From Macrocybe gigantea (Eukaryota > Basidiomycota > Agaricomycetes > Agaricales > Callistosporiaceae), in assembly GCA_011319805.1 (NCBI GenBank), contig SJRY01000250.1, positions 682,001 through 746,000 on the forward strand: a stretch of DNA of 64,000 bases, given 5' to 3'. The position numbers were made by a program, and so were the translations under genes. Below the pieces are notes generated by a model that had not been told where the DNA came from, ran no database searches, and saw only the letters and a program-made list of their open reading frames with translations. Positions 33,344 to 44,919 of the stretch are shown here, one piece after another. The first letter of the stretch is position 1; each line of letters starts with the position of its first letter.

Positions 33344-36200
33344 TCACATGTCGCTGTCGCTGGCATTACTGTCGCTTTCATCTTGGCCCCACACAGCAAA
33401 AGCACGGTGGCCGTGCTGTTCCTGTGGCCTAGTCCGGGGCTCTGTACGCATCTTCCCATGCACCAGAGTATATGCTGTGGGTGTCTTGATGTTCTCGACA
33501 TCCCCTTCCTTTTCCCTTGTGTGCGCCAAGACCTTGCGCAACTGCGTATCAAGGCCAGGAGCTTGGATCTCTGCAGCGTGATACTGTGCCAATTTAGCTG
33601 CCTCCAGATCCGATGAATTGCCATTATATATATGGCGCGGAGAGATTGCGGGCGGATGAGGCGGTTGGCCGGCGAACCGGCTCGGCGAATCAACACCAGA
33701 TCGCAAACCAGAACTCGACGAGCGCTGTCGTGATTTTGATCGTTTTCGCTGTCCTTTCTTCAGCGCATTGTCCAGTGCATTTTCCAAAAGCATGTCGTGA
33801 ACCTTTTCTTTGCCTAGCCTCTCTTCTTCACTCGTCAGATTGTTGGCGACAGAAGCTGGATTAAGTGTCGTCGCTTCCGATGAAGAGTCATCGATGTCAA
33901 ATGTGTCGTCTTCTTCGTCCGAGACCTCATCTTCCTCCTCATCTGGTATTTCATTTATCGGGCTTTTCAGCTGTTCCGAAGTGAGGGTGTCCCGCTTGCT
34001 TCGTCTCTTATTTCGTGCCGGACCCTCCTCTTCCACAACGACAAACGATTTCTGCCTTTCTCGTTCGTTCCATTTAAGTGTTCTTGATATGGCATGGAAC
34101 CAATCAGTGGACTGCTTGTCGGCACAAACAGTTGGAAAGGGGTATTTTGAGGCTGTTACTTTGATGTGATCGCCCTCTTTTCATAAAGAATCAGCATCGT
34201 GTCGACGTGGTACGCTGCACATAGGCATACGTTTGAGTTCAATACGACCACGACCGTCAAAGGACGCCCATGCGGTGCTTCGAGAGTTGTATGGTACGCA
34301 GATCCTCAGTTCCATGCTGTCCGGCAGCAGCATGGGTCTGAAAGACAGCGTGTGGGGGCAGATCGGAGTGAGCAAAAGAGCAGGTATTTCGGGATGAACC
34401 AGAGAACCTCCAGCAGACAGCTAGGACGGAGCTTAATGCAAAGCTAAAGATGATGCTAGAACCTCATCACATACCGAGTATGCTGTTGATCCCGTGGGTG
34501 TCGAAACCGTAAGACCATCTGCCTGAACGGTTGTCATATGATGCTCATCACCTGCGCTCGCATTTAGCCACGCAAATGCATTCCGAATCGAAAGCTCGTA
34601 CCGAAGAGCTCCAAAAGGCTCACATACGGGCTGGGGCCTCGGTCAACGACGAGATCGTTCAACACTTCGAACGTCTCCACGGGCCGGGTAGTGAAGCACA
34701 TGATCTCCTTGTCCTTGCCGAGCTTCGCCTCCCCTGGAGGGGCACTACACCACCCATCCTCCAATGCTTCCCAGCCACCTTTTTCGAGATTGTTCATCAA
34801 AATCTCACCCGTCTGGCCTCGCTTTACGGCTTTACGGCTCTTTCCTTCTTCATTTGTAACGGCCCGATAGACCGTGCACGTAAATCTCATGCGCAAGTTG
34901 ACGCGTATGCCAGAGTCGATTGCCGTGTCCATGACGTCTTGATATTTGGCGAAGTCGAAATTGGTTAGGAATCCAAGCGAACCAAGTGCGAATGACAGTA
35001 CGGGAGGAACGATGCGTTGGAAGAGCCAGGACGTGAACAAGACGGTACCATCTCCTCCGAGCTGCAAAGCAATATAAAATCAACCCTGCATATGTCTAAG
35101 GGATAGACTTACCGTGACGACAAAGTCAAACAAATGCGGGCTACGGCTACACATGCTGCTTGTCCAGTATCGAAGCTGCCCTTCGTCTTCGGTGGTTGTA
35201 TCGTCGCCTTTCTCCCATAACGAGGAAAGAGAGGAAACGGAAGTACTACTCGCTCGACGTCGAGGGAAGGGCTGGAAGAGTTCCGGATAATCTCGTCGGA
35301 TACCTTCTGCGTCAAAACGTCGAGAATGTCGTAGCTGACTATCCACATATCTGCCAAAGATATAGGTGATAAGCACGAAAACGGTTATTAAGACACGCAC
35401 ACCACCATTCCTCGCTTCTGGCCTGACTGGCGTTTGAGCATGAGGTATAGGGCCAGCTGGCGTGTGAGTTGGATGAGCCTGTTATCCGCGCTTTTGTGAC
35501 GATTAGGATGCTTTGTATACTAGAATGAACGCGAGCGCGGCCTAGACGATGGCAAGCTTAGCGACGACAAGATGAAAGATTGTGTGCAAGACAGACCAAG
35601 CTGCTTGCTCATTTCCCGAACGCTGACTGCCGTTTCAGCCAGTTGCTTCGTCAAACTCCCTCGAAAGTCATCGTCTTCGCCAAAGTCGCTTTCGAAACTA
35701 GAAAGACTAGATGATGGATATGACGTGTCTGGGGATTCCTGGTCGCGAATCGTCTGGGCGGCATCTTGTTGTTGCAGTGATCGGGCGACGCCTACGTCGC
35801 CCTGAGCATGTTGACGGTTCCGCAACCATTCTGTGAGAGAAGCGCCTTTATCTAGCTGTGAATGTACGAAGCAGGGGGAATCCATGGGCTTGTGATTGGG
35901 TCGAGCATGCTCAGGAGCCCCGGTGGATGGCATGTCCGTTGTGGACGATCTGGGTGTGACTGTGCGATCGTGGGCGACGGCCGGTGGCGATACGACACCA
36001 TTCGGCTTTCTGAGTAACTGCGGTGAGGACTCTTCTAGTACAATGTCTGACCTCCAACCGGTTTGATCAATGCTCAGTGACGTCGGCCTGCTACTTCTTC
36101 TGGAGAGCGATGGCGCTATGCTCTCCATAGGTGCGTTTGGGGTTGTGGGCGGTGTAGAAAAGGTGTCGTTATCGGGTGAGAGGATGCCAGACGTGTTCAT
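33344..36200 (-). CDS. NAD kinase (ATP-NAD kinase)
   Basis: Phosphorylates NAD to NADP. About 860 residues, longer than yeast Utr1 because both ends are extended. N-terminal 200 residues are Ser/Pro-rich; then [33 protein letters not shown] and [17 protein letters not shown] lead to the catalytic [84 protein letters not shown] and [19 protein letters not shown], then [13 protein letters not shown]. After the conserved [15 protein letters not shown] and [20 protein letters not shown] comes a C-terminal tail of about 230 residues with acidic/Ser runs and a basic [13 protein letters not shown] patch. The GGDGT and PTGSTAYS motifs are intact, and so is the frame. Confidence 0.93.
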
Positions 36201-36542
36201 TTTGTGGGAAGCATGAACGTGCGTCCTGATCTCCTCCTAAATATGCCGGCGAACCCACCAATGATGGGCTGACTCTTCCTTCGAGTTGTCCAGACGACAT
36301 CCAGCGCTGAATAACGCTCATGCCTTTCGAGCGGCGAGCAGAAAATATGCGGAACACTCTTTCCTACTCTCTCGTCCAGGGACCCGAAGGGCAATCATGT
36401 TAATCATGTTTCAGGCCGACCGTCGTCTTGACATTGGCAGCAGAAGCGACTGCCGTGCTTAACTCTCACAGGCAACCAGGGGAAAGATGTGTGTTCATTG
36501 GTCCTTCCAACGAGTAAACTCGGCAGCGTTCGTCCAATACAA
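36201..36542. other. Intergenic: upstream region of the NAD kinase gene
   Basis: About 340 bases between two minus-strand genes. No TATA box, repeat or RNA gene recognised. Confidence 0.4.
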
Positions 36543-37948
36543 TCAAAAGAAAACCGTATCTCTGTCTACGAAGCGAGCCAATGCGCGATAATCTGCCCTG
36601 TCTTTGGCGACCGCCCAAAGCCACATGTCCAATTCCGCAAGTCTTAGGTTCCGAATCCAGCTCAGTGTCGTCTCATCAACGTGTGCACGTTGTGGATCCA
36701 AACGCCGGGCCACATTCACGATCAGTTCACAACCGTCGATAGCGGCGGCTCGCAAAATGTACGACTGTTCCTTCGTAACCACAGGACCCTCTTTCGGCGA
36801 AAGTTTGGCATTCTTGACAGTTTGGGCCCGCACCTCCGGTGGCCGTAACAGGCCAACCACGCTCTCTTCTGTCACAGGCGGGAACAAGGATCCCAGACTC
36901 GGGGAGGCGGTCAGGTCGAGGACCCCCAAATGGACCAGGATGGAGGGTATCACATTGTCTGTGAAAATCGGAATGTCGGAGGTGTCCGGTATCGGAAACG
37001 GAGGTGGCGACATGCCACCAAATCTGATGTTGACGGCGTGGACGAGGAACAGAGCCTTTTTGAAGCAATAGATTACTAGATAGCTTCGTTTAGCTGCCAA
37101 GAACGCGTTGAAATGAGTGAGGAAAATGCCTTGGTCATTGACTACCGCCATATCCTGGAACGCGGGAATAGCAACCACAAGCTGGAGACCGCATAACATC
37201 AGCAGATGGCAAGAGCGTCGAACACGAAGAAAACGTACACGTTCCAATACGTGATCCAAATCCTTGCCAGGTTCCGAGTCCGATTTTGATTTTGCGCCTT
37301 CTCTCAAAGCCTCCAGCACAAACGCGCCTAGGTCAGGGTAACCACTCTCAACAAGGACACTACCGGTCTCATTTAAGACTCCAGCAATGAGCTTGACGAG
37401 CTTGTATAATGGTCCTCCGAGCGTCCCAACGATGACACCTGGAATTGTTTCGTGAGGTTCTTCGACGTGAATGTCGACACTCAAATACTCGGCGACCTGC
37501 GCTTCATCTAAGGATTGCATTCCCTTTGCAGAAAGGAAGTTGCGTCCTTGGTGCGATGCAAGATAGAGCGACAGAATGAAGGCGCGCATTGAATCCCATG
37601 CACCACGACCGAGTTGAGCATGCAAGGGTGCGCGGTAGCCAGACGAGAAGTTGAGAAGCGATAGGATGGAAATCACATTAAGTTCGTCCAGCGGGGAAGT
37701 GAATTTCAACGGCAGAGCCAGGCCGTGGGATGAAGACACTCTATGGAACGAGTCGATGAAGGCAGGCGACTGCAGCAACCGTTCGATTGATTCATCGGTG
37801 ATCTATTACGATCATTGCAGGCGCTCTCATGCTGAACAGTCTTTAAACATACCGAGACTTGTGCACTTTGCCGAAGATTCCTGGCTGATTCGCGGATGGC
37901 TTTGATATACTGTCCGTGATGAGGGAGTGGCGGTTGATTGCAAGACAT
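36543..37948 (-). CDS. QNG1: Queuosine 5'-phosphate N-glycosylase/hydrolase (DUF2419, QNG1 family)
   Basis: Releases queuine from queuosine 5'-phosphate so that it can be reused for tRNA modification. About 415 residues: YIKAIRESARNLRQSAQVSI near the N-terminus, LNVISILSLLNFSSGYR, the substrate-site region FILSLYLASHQGRNFLSAKG, ALREGAKSKSD, IPAFQDMAVVND, CFKKALFLVHAVNIRFG, IPIFTDNVIPSILVHLGVL and YILRAAAIDGCELIVNVAR, ending RLAELDMWLWAVAKDRADYR. These follow the DUF2419 order (helical repeat, K-A-LV---IRF, D---P--L--LG-L, E-R-AAI-A-E). Two introns are in-frame and could be misread as coding; one may start with GC (near 37080-37132). Start 37948 is 63 bases from the divergent AIM41 ATG. Confidence 0.8.
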
Positions 37949-38011
37949 CGTGATGTGCTGATTGCGTTTGGGCATCATTTGCACCAGGTCCTGCCTTTTT
38001 CTGTGACGGTC
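37949..38011. promoter_or_regulatory. 63-base divergent promoter, QNG1 / AIM41
   Basis: Only 63 bases lie between the two start codons, so core promoter elements must be shared or reach into the coding exons. Confidence 0.5.
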
Positions 38012-38829
38012 ATGTTGCGAGCATCGTGGGGTCTATCCTCCCTCGTTCGTCATGCACGCTTTTCCAGTTCTTTGTCCACCGCAAGCACGGCTAGTGAGTC
38101 TAATGATTGTCGGACGGTAAACGTGGCATCCGGTGACCAGTTCTCTGTCCACACAAGATATCCGTTCGGTGTTGATGGGCGAGGTTAAAACGGCATTAAA
38201 GGCATGCAGACCTGAGGCCTTTATCGAGTTGACTGCAGACTCTGACGCGTACCTACAGAACAAAGACACGTTCACATCGACGACACTGCGGGTGAGGAAC
38301 GCGTGCTGGCTTGCCCCATTGTGCTGATGAGGAGTATGGCGTGGCCCTAGTCTGTCCTCGCGGAAATTCAGTCCGCGGAGAAAACGTCCGCGGGAGATGT
38401 CTCTCCGTCTGCAATAGTATGACCATGCATAGGTCAGCGAATGGGTCAAAGAGCTAACGGTACACCAGGTTGGAATACTTCGCAAAGCCGTGGCACGGAG
38501 GGTTGGTTCATTCGATGCTTTTCAAGGGGCCATTTCCTCATGTTCGTTTCACTCTCAGGTCGACGCAAGCAATCAGTTCCTCAAGCTGCAAGGTCCGATC
38601 TAGCAGACAAGGAGAAACGAGAGGCGGACCTCATTGGCAAATTTTTGCCACCCCTTTTGCCAGAAACGGAGGTCGATCGCTTACTACGCGATATTATTCA
38701 GGGTTTGCCAGCGGGAATGGATCCTCAAAAGCGCCTTGGCGCAGTTTTCAAATTGTTCTACTCGAAAGTCGATAAGAACGACGTTGACCCACAATGGTGA
38801 AGCAGAGAACTCAAGCGCTATTGCAGTAG
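38012..38829 (+). CDS. AIM41: Aim41/YqeY-like protein (GatB-YqeY domain, mitochondrial)
   Basis: Mitochondrial protein of the YqeY family, related to the tail of glutamyl-tRNA amidotransferase subunit B. The N-terminus MLRASWGLSSLVRHARFSSS is a typical presequence. Joined exons: IRSVLMGEVKTALK, NKDTFTSTTLR, SVLAEIQSAEKTSAGD, VGILRKAVARR, VDASNQFLK, DLADKEKREADLIGKFLPPL, LLRDIIQGLPAGMDPQKRLG and FYSKVDKNDVDPQ. The intron at 38202-38258 starts with GC. The frame breaks twice, at 38581-38590 and at 38794-38799; each is repaired by one extra G and the second repair gives the expected ending VKQRTQALLQ with a stop at 38829. Read as printed, the last exon stops at 38800. The symbol rests on family resemblance. 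Confidence 0.85.
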
Positions 38830-38976
38830 GGCTCGGGTGATTTGTCGCCAGCATGGTCATTATTCGTTTTCCTTTATTCATGCAATGCACAACAAATCAT
38901 ATCGAAACCGAACCCAACTAGAATACACTCCCCTCCTAGTCATTTACTTCTTCGTTAGGTGAGGTTGCCGGTGTCG

Positions 38977-41606
38977 TCATTTCTGAAGTGCTAGCCCGAC
39001 TACTTGAACCAGCAGGTCTCGGATTGTACCGTCGATTTGGGTGGTGCGTCCCGCGTGATTTGCTTGAGAGGCGAAAGGCGCGGCGGCGGGAGGCAAGGCA
39101 CTTCTCATTCGGAGCAGATCATCGATACATCTATTGATCGTGCCGTTGACGCCTTCCAATACCCTAAGGCGCTCATCGATAGCCTCACGTGTAAGCCGTT
39201 CCAAGATGACCAGTTGTTCATCTGTCAAGGGAGTTGGCAAGCCGACTGGCAAACCATTACTTTGTTGACTGCTGCGGCGCGCAGTCGCCGCGGAAGGCGA
39301 TCGTGAGTGCGAGTCGTGAACTGAAGTCATCGGTGACGTCCTGGGCATGCGCAGACCATCGACATCGTAGTCGTATAATGGTATCAAAGTAGGGATGGAA
39401 GGAGAGATTTCCGGCTGCGAGCTCACTGGATTGAGCCGTCCTTGAGTGGCGGCAGGATTGATGCTGCTAGACGCCGTGGAACCCTGCGATGAAGCTTCGC
39501 TGGAAGACCCGGAAACATCATTGAGTCGCCCCAGCCTTCGCAGCGCGGCAGCGGCAGCGGCATCCCTTGGGTTTTCTGGAGTGCTTACAACATCCTCGTT
39601 TGTCATGGACGGGTCGATGTCCAAGGGACTGGGCGATTGGCGCTGGTGGTCTGTGGATGACGAAGATTGGAAAGAATTCAAACTATTTTCAGGTGCATTA
39701 GCTGATGTGGCTGCATTAGTCTCAACTGCATGGGCTTGGCCTCTGTTATCTGGCCACTCCTGCCAGACTCCAGCTGGTCCAACGAATCCTGCGTATGGTG
39801 GAACTGGTTGAAGAGCCGGCTGCTGGTCATGCAACTGCTGATACTGGTTTCTTGGATTCTGATACTGGATGTGGTATTGAACAAACACTTCTTGTGGAGG
39901 ATGATCTTGGGCTGCTTCTGGATTATTCCGATTTTGCGCCACTGCGGGTTGTAAAACACCCGGAACGATAGGCGCTTGTGCTGGAGGACCGAACAGCCGA
40001 CCCATAAATCCCAGGGGATTTCCTAAGGGGATATTCATTCTTTGTTGATTCTGATTCTGGATGCCTCGTTGGCCCGGCTGATCGTCACGCTGAGGATTGT
40101 TCTCTGGCGCCCGGGTACGCGCTTCTCGGGCACGAGGAGACGGATCCAATACTGTACGTCGACTGTAAGACGGGAATAAGCCCTTGTGATTTCCTGTTCC
40201 GATTAAATACAAACCAAGTGGGGCAGCTCTGCTGGCGCTCGAGCCATGATCGAAGGCAGTGAAAGTGAAAAATGTGACCGCAGGGCAATTTTTTAGGAGT
40301 CGTGTTCGGGCCGTCCCTTTGAGCGGGCGCTTCATTAGAGTCTGGAATGGCCATTTCTTCACGACAGATGATACACGTCCGATCGCTCATGACTGACATT
40401 TCCGCTTCTGTGGCGTTGGGATAACGTTGATCCATGTTACGCGTGGCGGTTTGGTAACGGTGAAGCGCTCGTAGACGAGCGATAAAGGACCGTGCTGTAA
40501 TGTAGACATCGCGGATAATGTTGAGAGGAAGACCGTAGTATGTTATGATAATTGCGAAGAAAACGAGGTAAGTGGATAACTTGAGAAAATCTGTCGGGAG
40601 GATTTAAAATTGAATTGCACAGGAAGGACAATCACATCACAAACCTGTTGATAGCTCTATATAGAATATCCACATGCTTTTATTCTCCCAAGGAGGCGCA
40701 TTTTCGCCACCTCGCTGGCTCGCACGACGAAATTCGTAGGCTGACAGCAGATACTTTGCCATGGTATTCAACAAGCTCGCCATGAGAATGCCATACTGGA
40801 ATACGCCGTTGACATAAGAGTGGCACGAGAATGTTCAAGCTACTTACCTCGCTAGCGAAAAGTACTATACCACCACACCGTGTGAAATGGTGTTCTCGAC
40901 AGCAATTATGAACATGACTAGATCGGTCAACCATAAGATCGCAAACAGAGATATCATTCGCAAATGGAAAAGTAGCGAAGGGCCAGGGTAAGGACGTTGG
41001 TCCATCTGTGAATGACGAGTGAACGCGCCGCTTAGCTGTCTGGGGAATAAATTGCAGGCGCACCCATTCTATGCGATCGCCTGAAAGCCAATGGAATGAC
41101 TTTACAAAGAGGAGGAAGCCGAACATGAGGGCAAAAGGTATGTCGAATTCATCACGGAATATGGTGAACGCAAGTAGAGACTCTGTGACGAAGAACCAGA
41201 GTCGATCGTATAACCGCTAATGCAGATAATGAGTGCAGACTTCGTGTTGAATGATTGGGCGCTTGCCTCGACTTCCATGGGCCGCAAGGTTCCAAAGAAG
41301 ATTCGTTGAATGACATGTCCACAAAGCAAGGCGACAAGAAAACTAAAATTGGCAAGTACCTGGACCATAACATGAAAGTGAGCATGAGAAAGAGGGACAG
41401 AGCTAAAAAGAAGGCACCAATACGCTGCGATTGCTTCTGGACAGATAAATTGTGATTGAGTAGAAGTTGTTGTAGCGGTCAAGCGCATTCAAAATGACGG
41501 ATGAAAGAGCTAGGACGGAGAGGAAGGAATAAAGGAGAAGGCGATGTGAATTTGCGATGGAGGCGAGGAAGTAGGTCCTTTGGCGTAGAATATCTTGAAA
41601 CGGCAT
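38977..41606 (-). CDS. HRD1: Hrd1/synoviolin ER-membrane E3 ubiquitin ligase
   Basis: RING ligase and retrotranslocation channel of ER-associated degradation. About 750 residues. Helices: RLLLYSFLSVLALSSVILNA, VLANFSFLVALLCGHVIQR, RLYDRLWFFVTESLLAF and FRDEFDIPFALMFGFLLFVK, DQRPYPGPSLLFHLRMISLF, YGILMASLLNTMAKYLLSAY, STYLVFFAIIITYYGLPLNI. RING-H2: CIICREEM, then LPCGHIFHFHCLRSWLERQQ, closing with SCPTC made across an intron. A 400-residue Pro/Gln/Ser-rich tail follows. The intron at 41217-41266 starts with GC (certain from frame). One base is missing at about 40872-40880, inside HGVGGIVLFASE. The last 20 codons may also be off frame (near 39041-39060); repaired, the protein would end at 38936 with SSSRASTSEMTTPATSP and a few more residues. 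Confidence 0.93.
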
Positions 41607-41732
41607 AACGAGAAATGGTGGTGGAGGTGGTAAGCAAGCAGGGTAAGTACGTGTCAGTGGTCATATGACCATGAGCGCTTAAAAGACTGTTAGATTGGCG
41701 CCTATCTGACTGGCACGTTGCAAATGCTGTAC

Positions 41733-41740
41733 ATATAAAA
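41733..41740 (+). promoter_or_regulatory. TATA box of the amidohydrolase gene
   Basis: ACATATAAAATGCC, about 75 bases before the ATG at 41814, within the 207-base gap shared with HRD1. Confidence 0.5.
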
Positions 41741-41813
41741 TGCCACACATCGCAGTTCAGACCGTAAAATTTCTCTCTCACTCTGCTCCGGAACATCGAG
41801 AACGTCCACAGAC

Positions 41814-44473
41814 ATGCCTCTCCGCCGGCGCCAGGCGGTCAACAATAATGAGCCCAAAACATCGGTTCAAGAGACACCTTCTGGCACTCGCGCAGCTTCG
41901 CCTTCCTTGTCCTTGGGCGGTTATGTGAGCTACTTATTGATAGCCCTGGCGCTGTCATGCTCGGCGCTGTATTTTCGAGCTGTGTCTTCCATGGCGCCCC
42001 TCGCGGACGTGTATGCTCTTTGTTCCCGAGACGGCAATAAAATCTACACCGTAGATCAGAATAACACCCTGACGCAGTGCATTGTCGTCAAGGGTGCATC
42101 CATCGTCGATACAGGTGATCTCGGTGTGTTATTTGTTGAGCACTTCCATTCCGGTGGTTGAGCCGCGCGAAATCCCTAGAGAACATTCGTCACCGTTGGG
42201 AGATGTCTCCCATCTTGAAGCCTATTTTGCCAGACAGATCTCTTGCCGTCCATTATATCAAACAAGGAGCCATCGTTGTCCCTGGCCTCAGTGGTTTGCA
42301 GAAGCTCTCATGCGTCTATTATTTCCCGATCTCACTGGGCAGGCAGATTCTCATGGACATATCTTGGAATACGGCGCTACGAGGCAGCTTCCCCTTGAAG
42401 GTACGAAGACGATTGAAGGTAACGTCCTCCTTACCCCACTGTCGTCATAGGCGTATCGATCTAGCGCTGTTAGACACTGTGACCCGCATCCGTAACTTCA
42501 TTCTCGATAATCCGGACATCCTGCGCGACACATCCAAATTTATCATGGGAGGCGGTTGGGATCACACTGCATGGCCCGCTGCCCGTTGGCCGACATCTGT
42601 ATGTCCAGTGTGCTTTCCACTGTCTCGCCAGCTTTTCAGCCGCAACTTTCAATATGCGTAGGAGCATCTGGATGCTGATCCTGTAATTCGCGGCCGCCCC
42701 GTTATTTTGCAGAGCAAGGACTGTCACGCCCTTTGGGTGTCGTCCAAGGCTCTGCAAGTCAGCATGCCATTCCCAGATGCAGTCGAAGGGGGCGTCATCC
42801 TAAAGAACAGAACTGGGCATCCGACAGGTGTGCACCACCACCATCCCCTTTGTGACAGAATTCTAAAGTGCCTCAGGTGTTCTTCTTGACAATGCACAAG
42901 ACTTGATCAAGCAACCCAATCTTACTTATGCAGACCTCGTGCGTCGCTTCAACGCCGCCGTCAGGGATGCTCACGCATATGGGATTACCGCAATCCATGA
43001 TGCTGGCCTCGATCCTATGTCCCTTAACTTCTTCCAACGGTATCCCGTGTCGTTCCTGTACCCACGGAATTTTGCTGACATCTTTGTCCAGTCAAGCCAA
43101 GGAAGGACCCTTACCAGTGAGCGAATTTCTCTTTGTTTTTGTGAATTCATCGGTGATTGTCGTCAGCTTCGAATCTACGGCATGACGTTTTTCAACGAGA
43201 ATGCCGAATATTGGGGAAACAAGACGGCTATCGTTATTGACTCTGGAGACACAAGACTCACGGCTCGGAGCGTCAAGATCTTTGCTGATGGTAACGCAGA
43301 TCCTAGTCATCTCATGACTTTCTACTCAAAGCTGATGCTATGCAGGCGCTCTGAGGACCGGTGGATCTGCGGTGTGTGCCCTGGTCCAAGCTGCGCACGA
43401 GTCCTCTAAACTTGGGCGTCTAGCTGCATGAGCCTTATGCAGACAATCCCGAAACTCGCGGATTTATGCGCTTGGAAACCGAAGCCCTTTTCGACGTCAT
43501 ACCCAAGTTTCTGCGAGATGGGTGGCAAGTGGTCAGTAATGCGCGCTGTCCGTTTTCTCCGTCTGATCTGATCGAAGAACGTCCACGCCATCGGTGACCG
43601 CGCCAACGGTGTCGTTCTGGACGCGTTCGAGTCTGCTTTGAAAGGCGTCGACGTTTCAGCATTGAGACCTCGTCTTGAACATGCGCAGCTCATGACAAGC
43701 GAAGATATGCAACGTCTTGGAAAGCTCGGAAGTATGTCCCTATATTGCTAGCCGCCGCCGGGGCCTGAAGAACATCTAACCCCTGATCAGTCATCGCTAG
43801 CATTCAGCCTGCTCATGTGTAAGGCTTGGGCTGACTCTTGTTTGTACTCTTGTTCACATTTTTGGGTAGAATCAGTGACATGTGGTATGCGGAGGACCGC
43901 CTGGTGTGCATGGCCCCAGATACTATTCCGTCTTTCTTCTGATTGTTGGGCAAAGGGTCCCGAGCGTGTCAAAGGATTGTACGCGTTTCGCTCTATGGTC
44001 GATAACGGTGCAAGGATTGCCTTGGGTTCTGATTTTCCCGTTGAGACCATGAATCCACTCGTTGGTTTCTACGCTGCCGTGACCCGCCTTTCAACGGATG
44101 GGAAGTCGCCACGCGGGCCATCCGGCTGGTATTGCCGTCCTTTATGCGTAATGTTTTCAATACCCTGAACTCATAGTACTCCTCTGAACAGGTTCCCAGA
44201 ACAGAGACTCACCAGGCAGGAAGCTTTACGAGGTAGGGTGAATGCGAAGATCGCGTAAGAACTGGAATGCTAACCATTTCTCCCATAGGCATGACAATTG
44301 ATGCCGCCTATGCTTCATTTTCGGAGTCAATCCTGGGGTCTCTGGAGATAGGAAAGCGAGCGGACTACGTCGTCCTGTCGCAGGACATAATGACCGTCCC
44401 AGAGTCATCCATCCTGGATACAAGGGTGTTGACTACAGCTTTGGACGGTAAACTGGTGTACGGCTCGTTCTGA
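41814..44473 (+). CDS. Membrane-anchored amidohydrolase, YtcJ-like (amidohydrolase 3)
   Basis: Metal-dependent hydrolase of unknown substrate; relatives act on N-acyl compounds or formamides. About 640 residues from about 14 exons. A short basic N-terminus is followed by one signal-anchor helix at residues 37-58 ([18 protein letters not shown]). The hydrolase domain starts [20 protein letters not shown]; metal ligands are visible as SHGH (HxH) in [20 protein letters not shown], His in [26 protein letters not shown], and the catalytic Asp in [17 protein letters not shown]. Also [35 protein letters not shown], the C-terminal [20 protein letters not shown] and [12 protein letters not shown]. Topology predicts a luminal or extracellular catalytic domain. 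Frame and active site are intact. Confidence 0.9.
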
Positions 44474-44919
44474 CGTCAAATTGGTAAGTGACAGATATTT
44501 TCCTCTTTAAAGATGGTAATGAAAAATGCAAGGTGGGGACTTTGGAAGAGTCAATAACTTTTGTTAGCGTGGCGCTTCGGCTGTCTTCCCTGTTATTACG
44601 ATTGCTTGAGTTTTCTGACCTTCTCTTTCGCGCTATCTCGTTTCGTTATTTAGATTTTTACCGAAGGTTCTTCCGATGTCGAGATGCGCCATCGCCATGC
44701 TTCTCAGACCTCGGGTGACCTCCGCTTATCATTCTTTTTTCCTGTCGATTATTGTGTTTTGTTGTATTGAATCTATCGTGTCTAGGTCTGTCATCTACTT
44801 GGTATCCTGCAGATCGTCTTCTTCAGATGGTTGCACACCGGAGGCAAAAGTTCGTTCAAAAATGAAGGTGATTCCTCTCTTGCCCATTCTGGAGTCGGGA
44901 ATGTTTTCTGCTTCTGCAA
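44474..44919. other. Convergent intergenic region
   Basis: About 450 bases between the amidohydrolase stop and the Rdh54 stop. T-rich on the plus strand at about 44560-44780, fitting overlapping 3' ends. No RNA gene or exon recognised. Confidence 0.45.
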
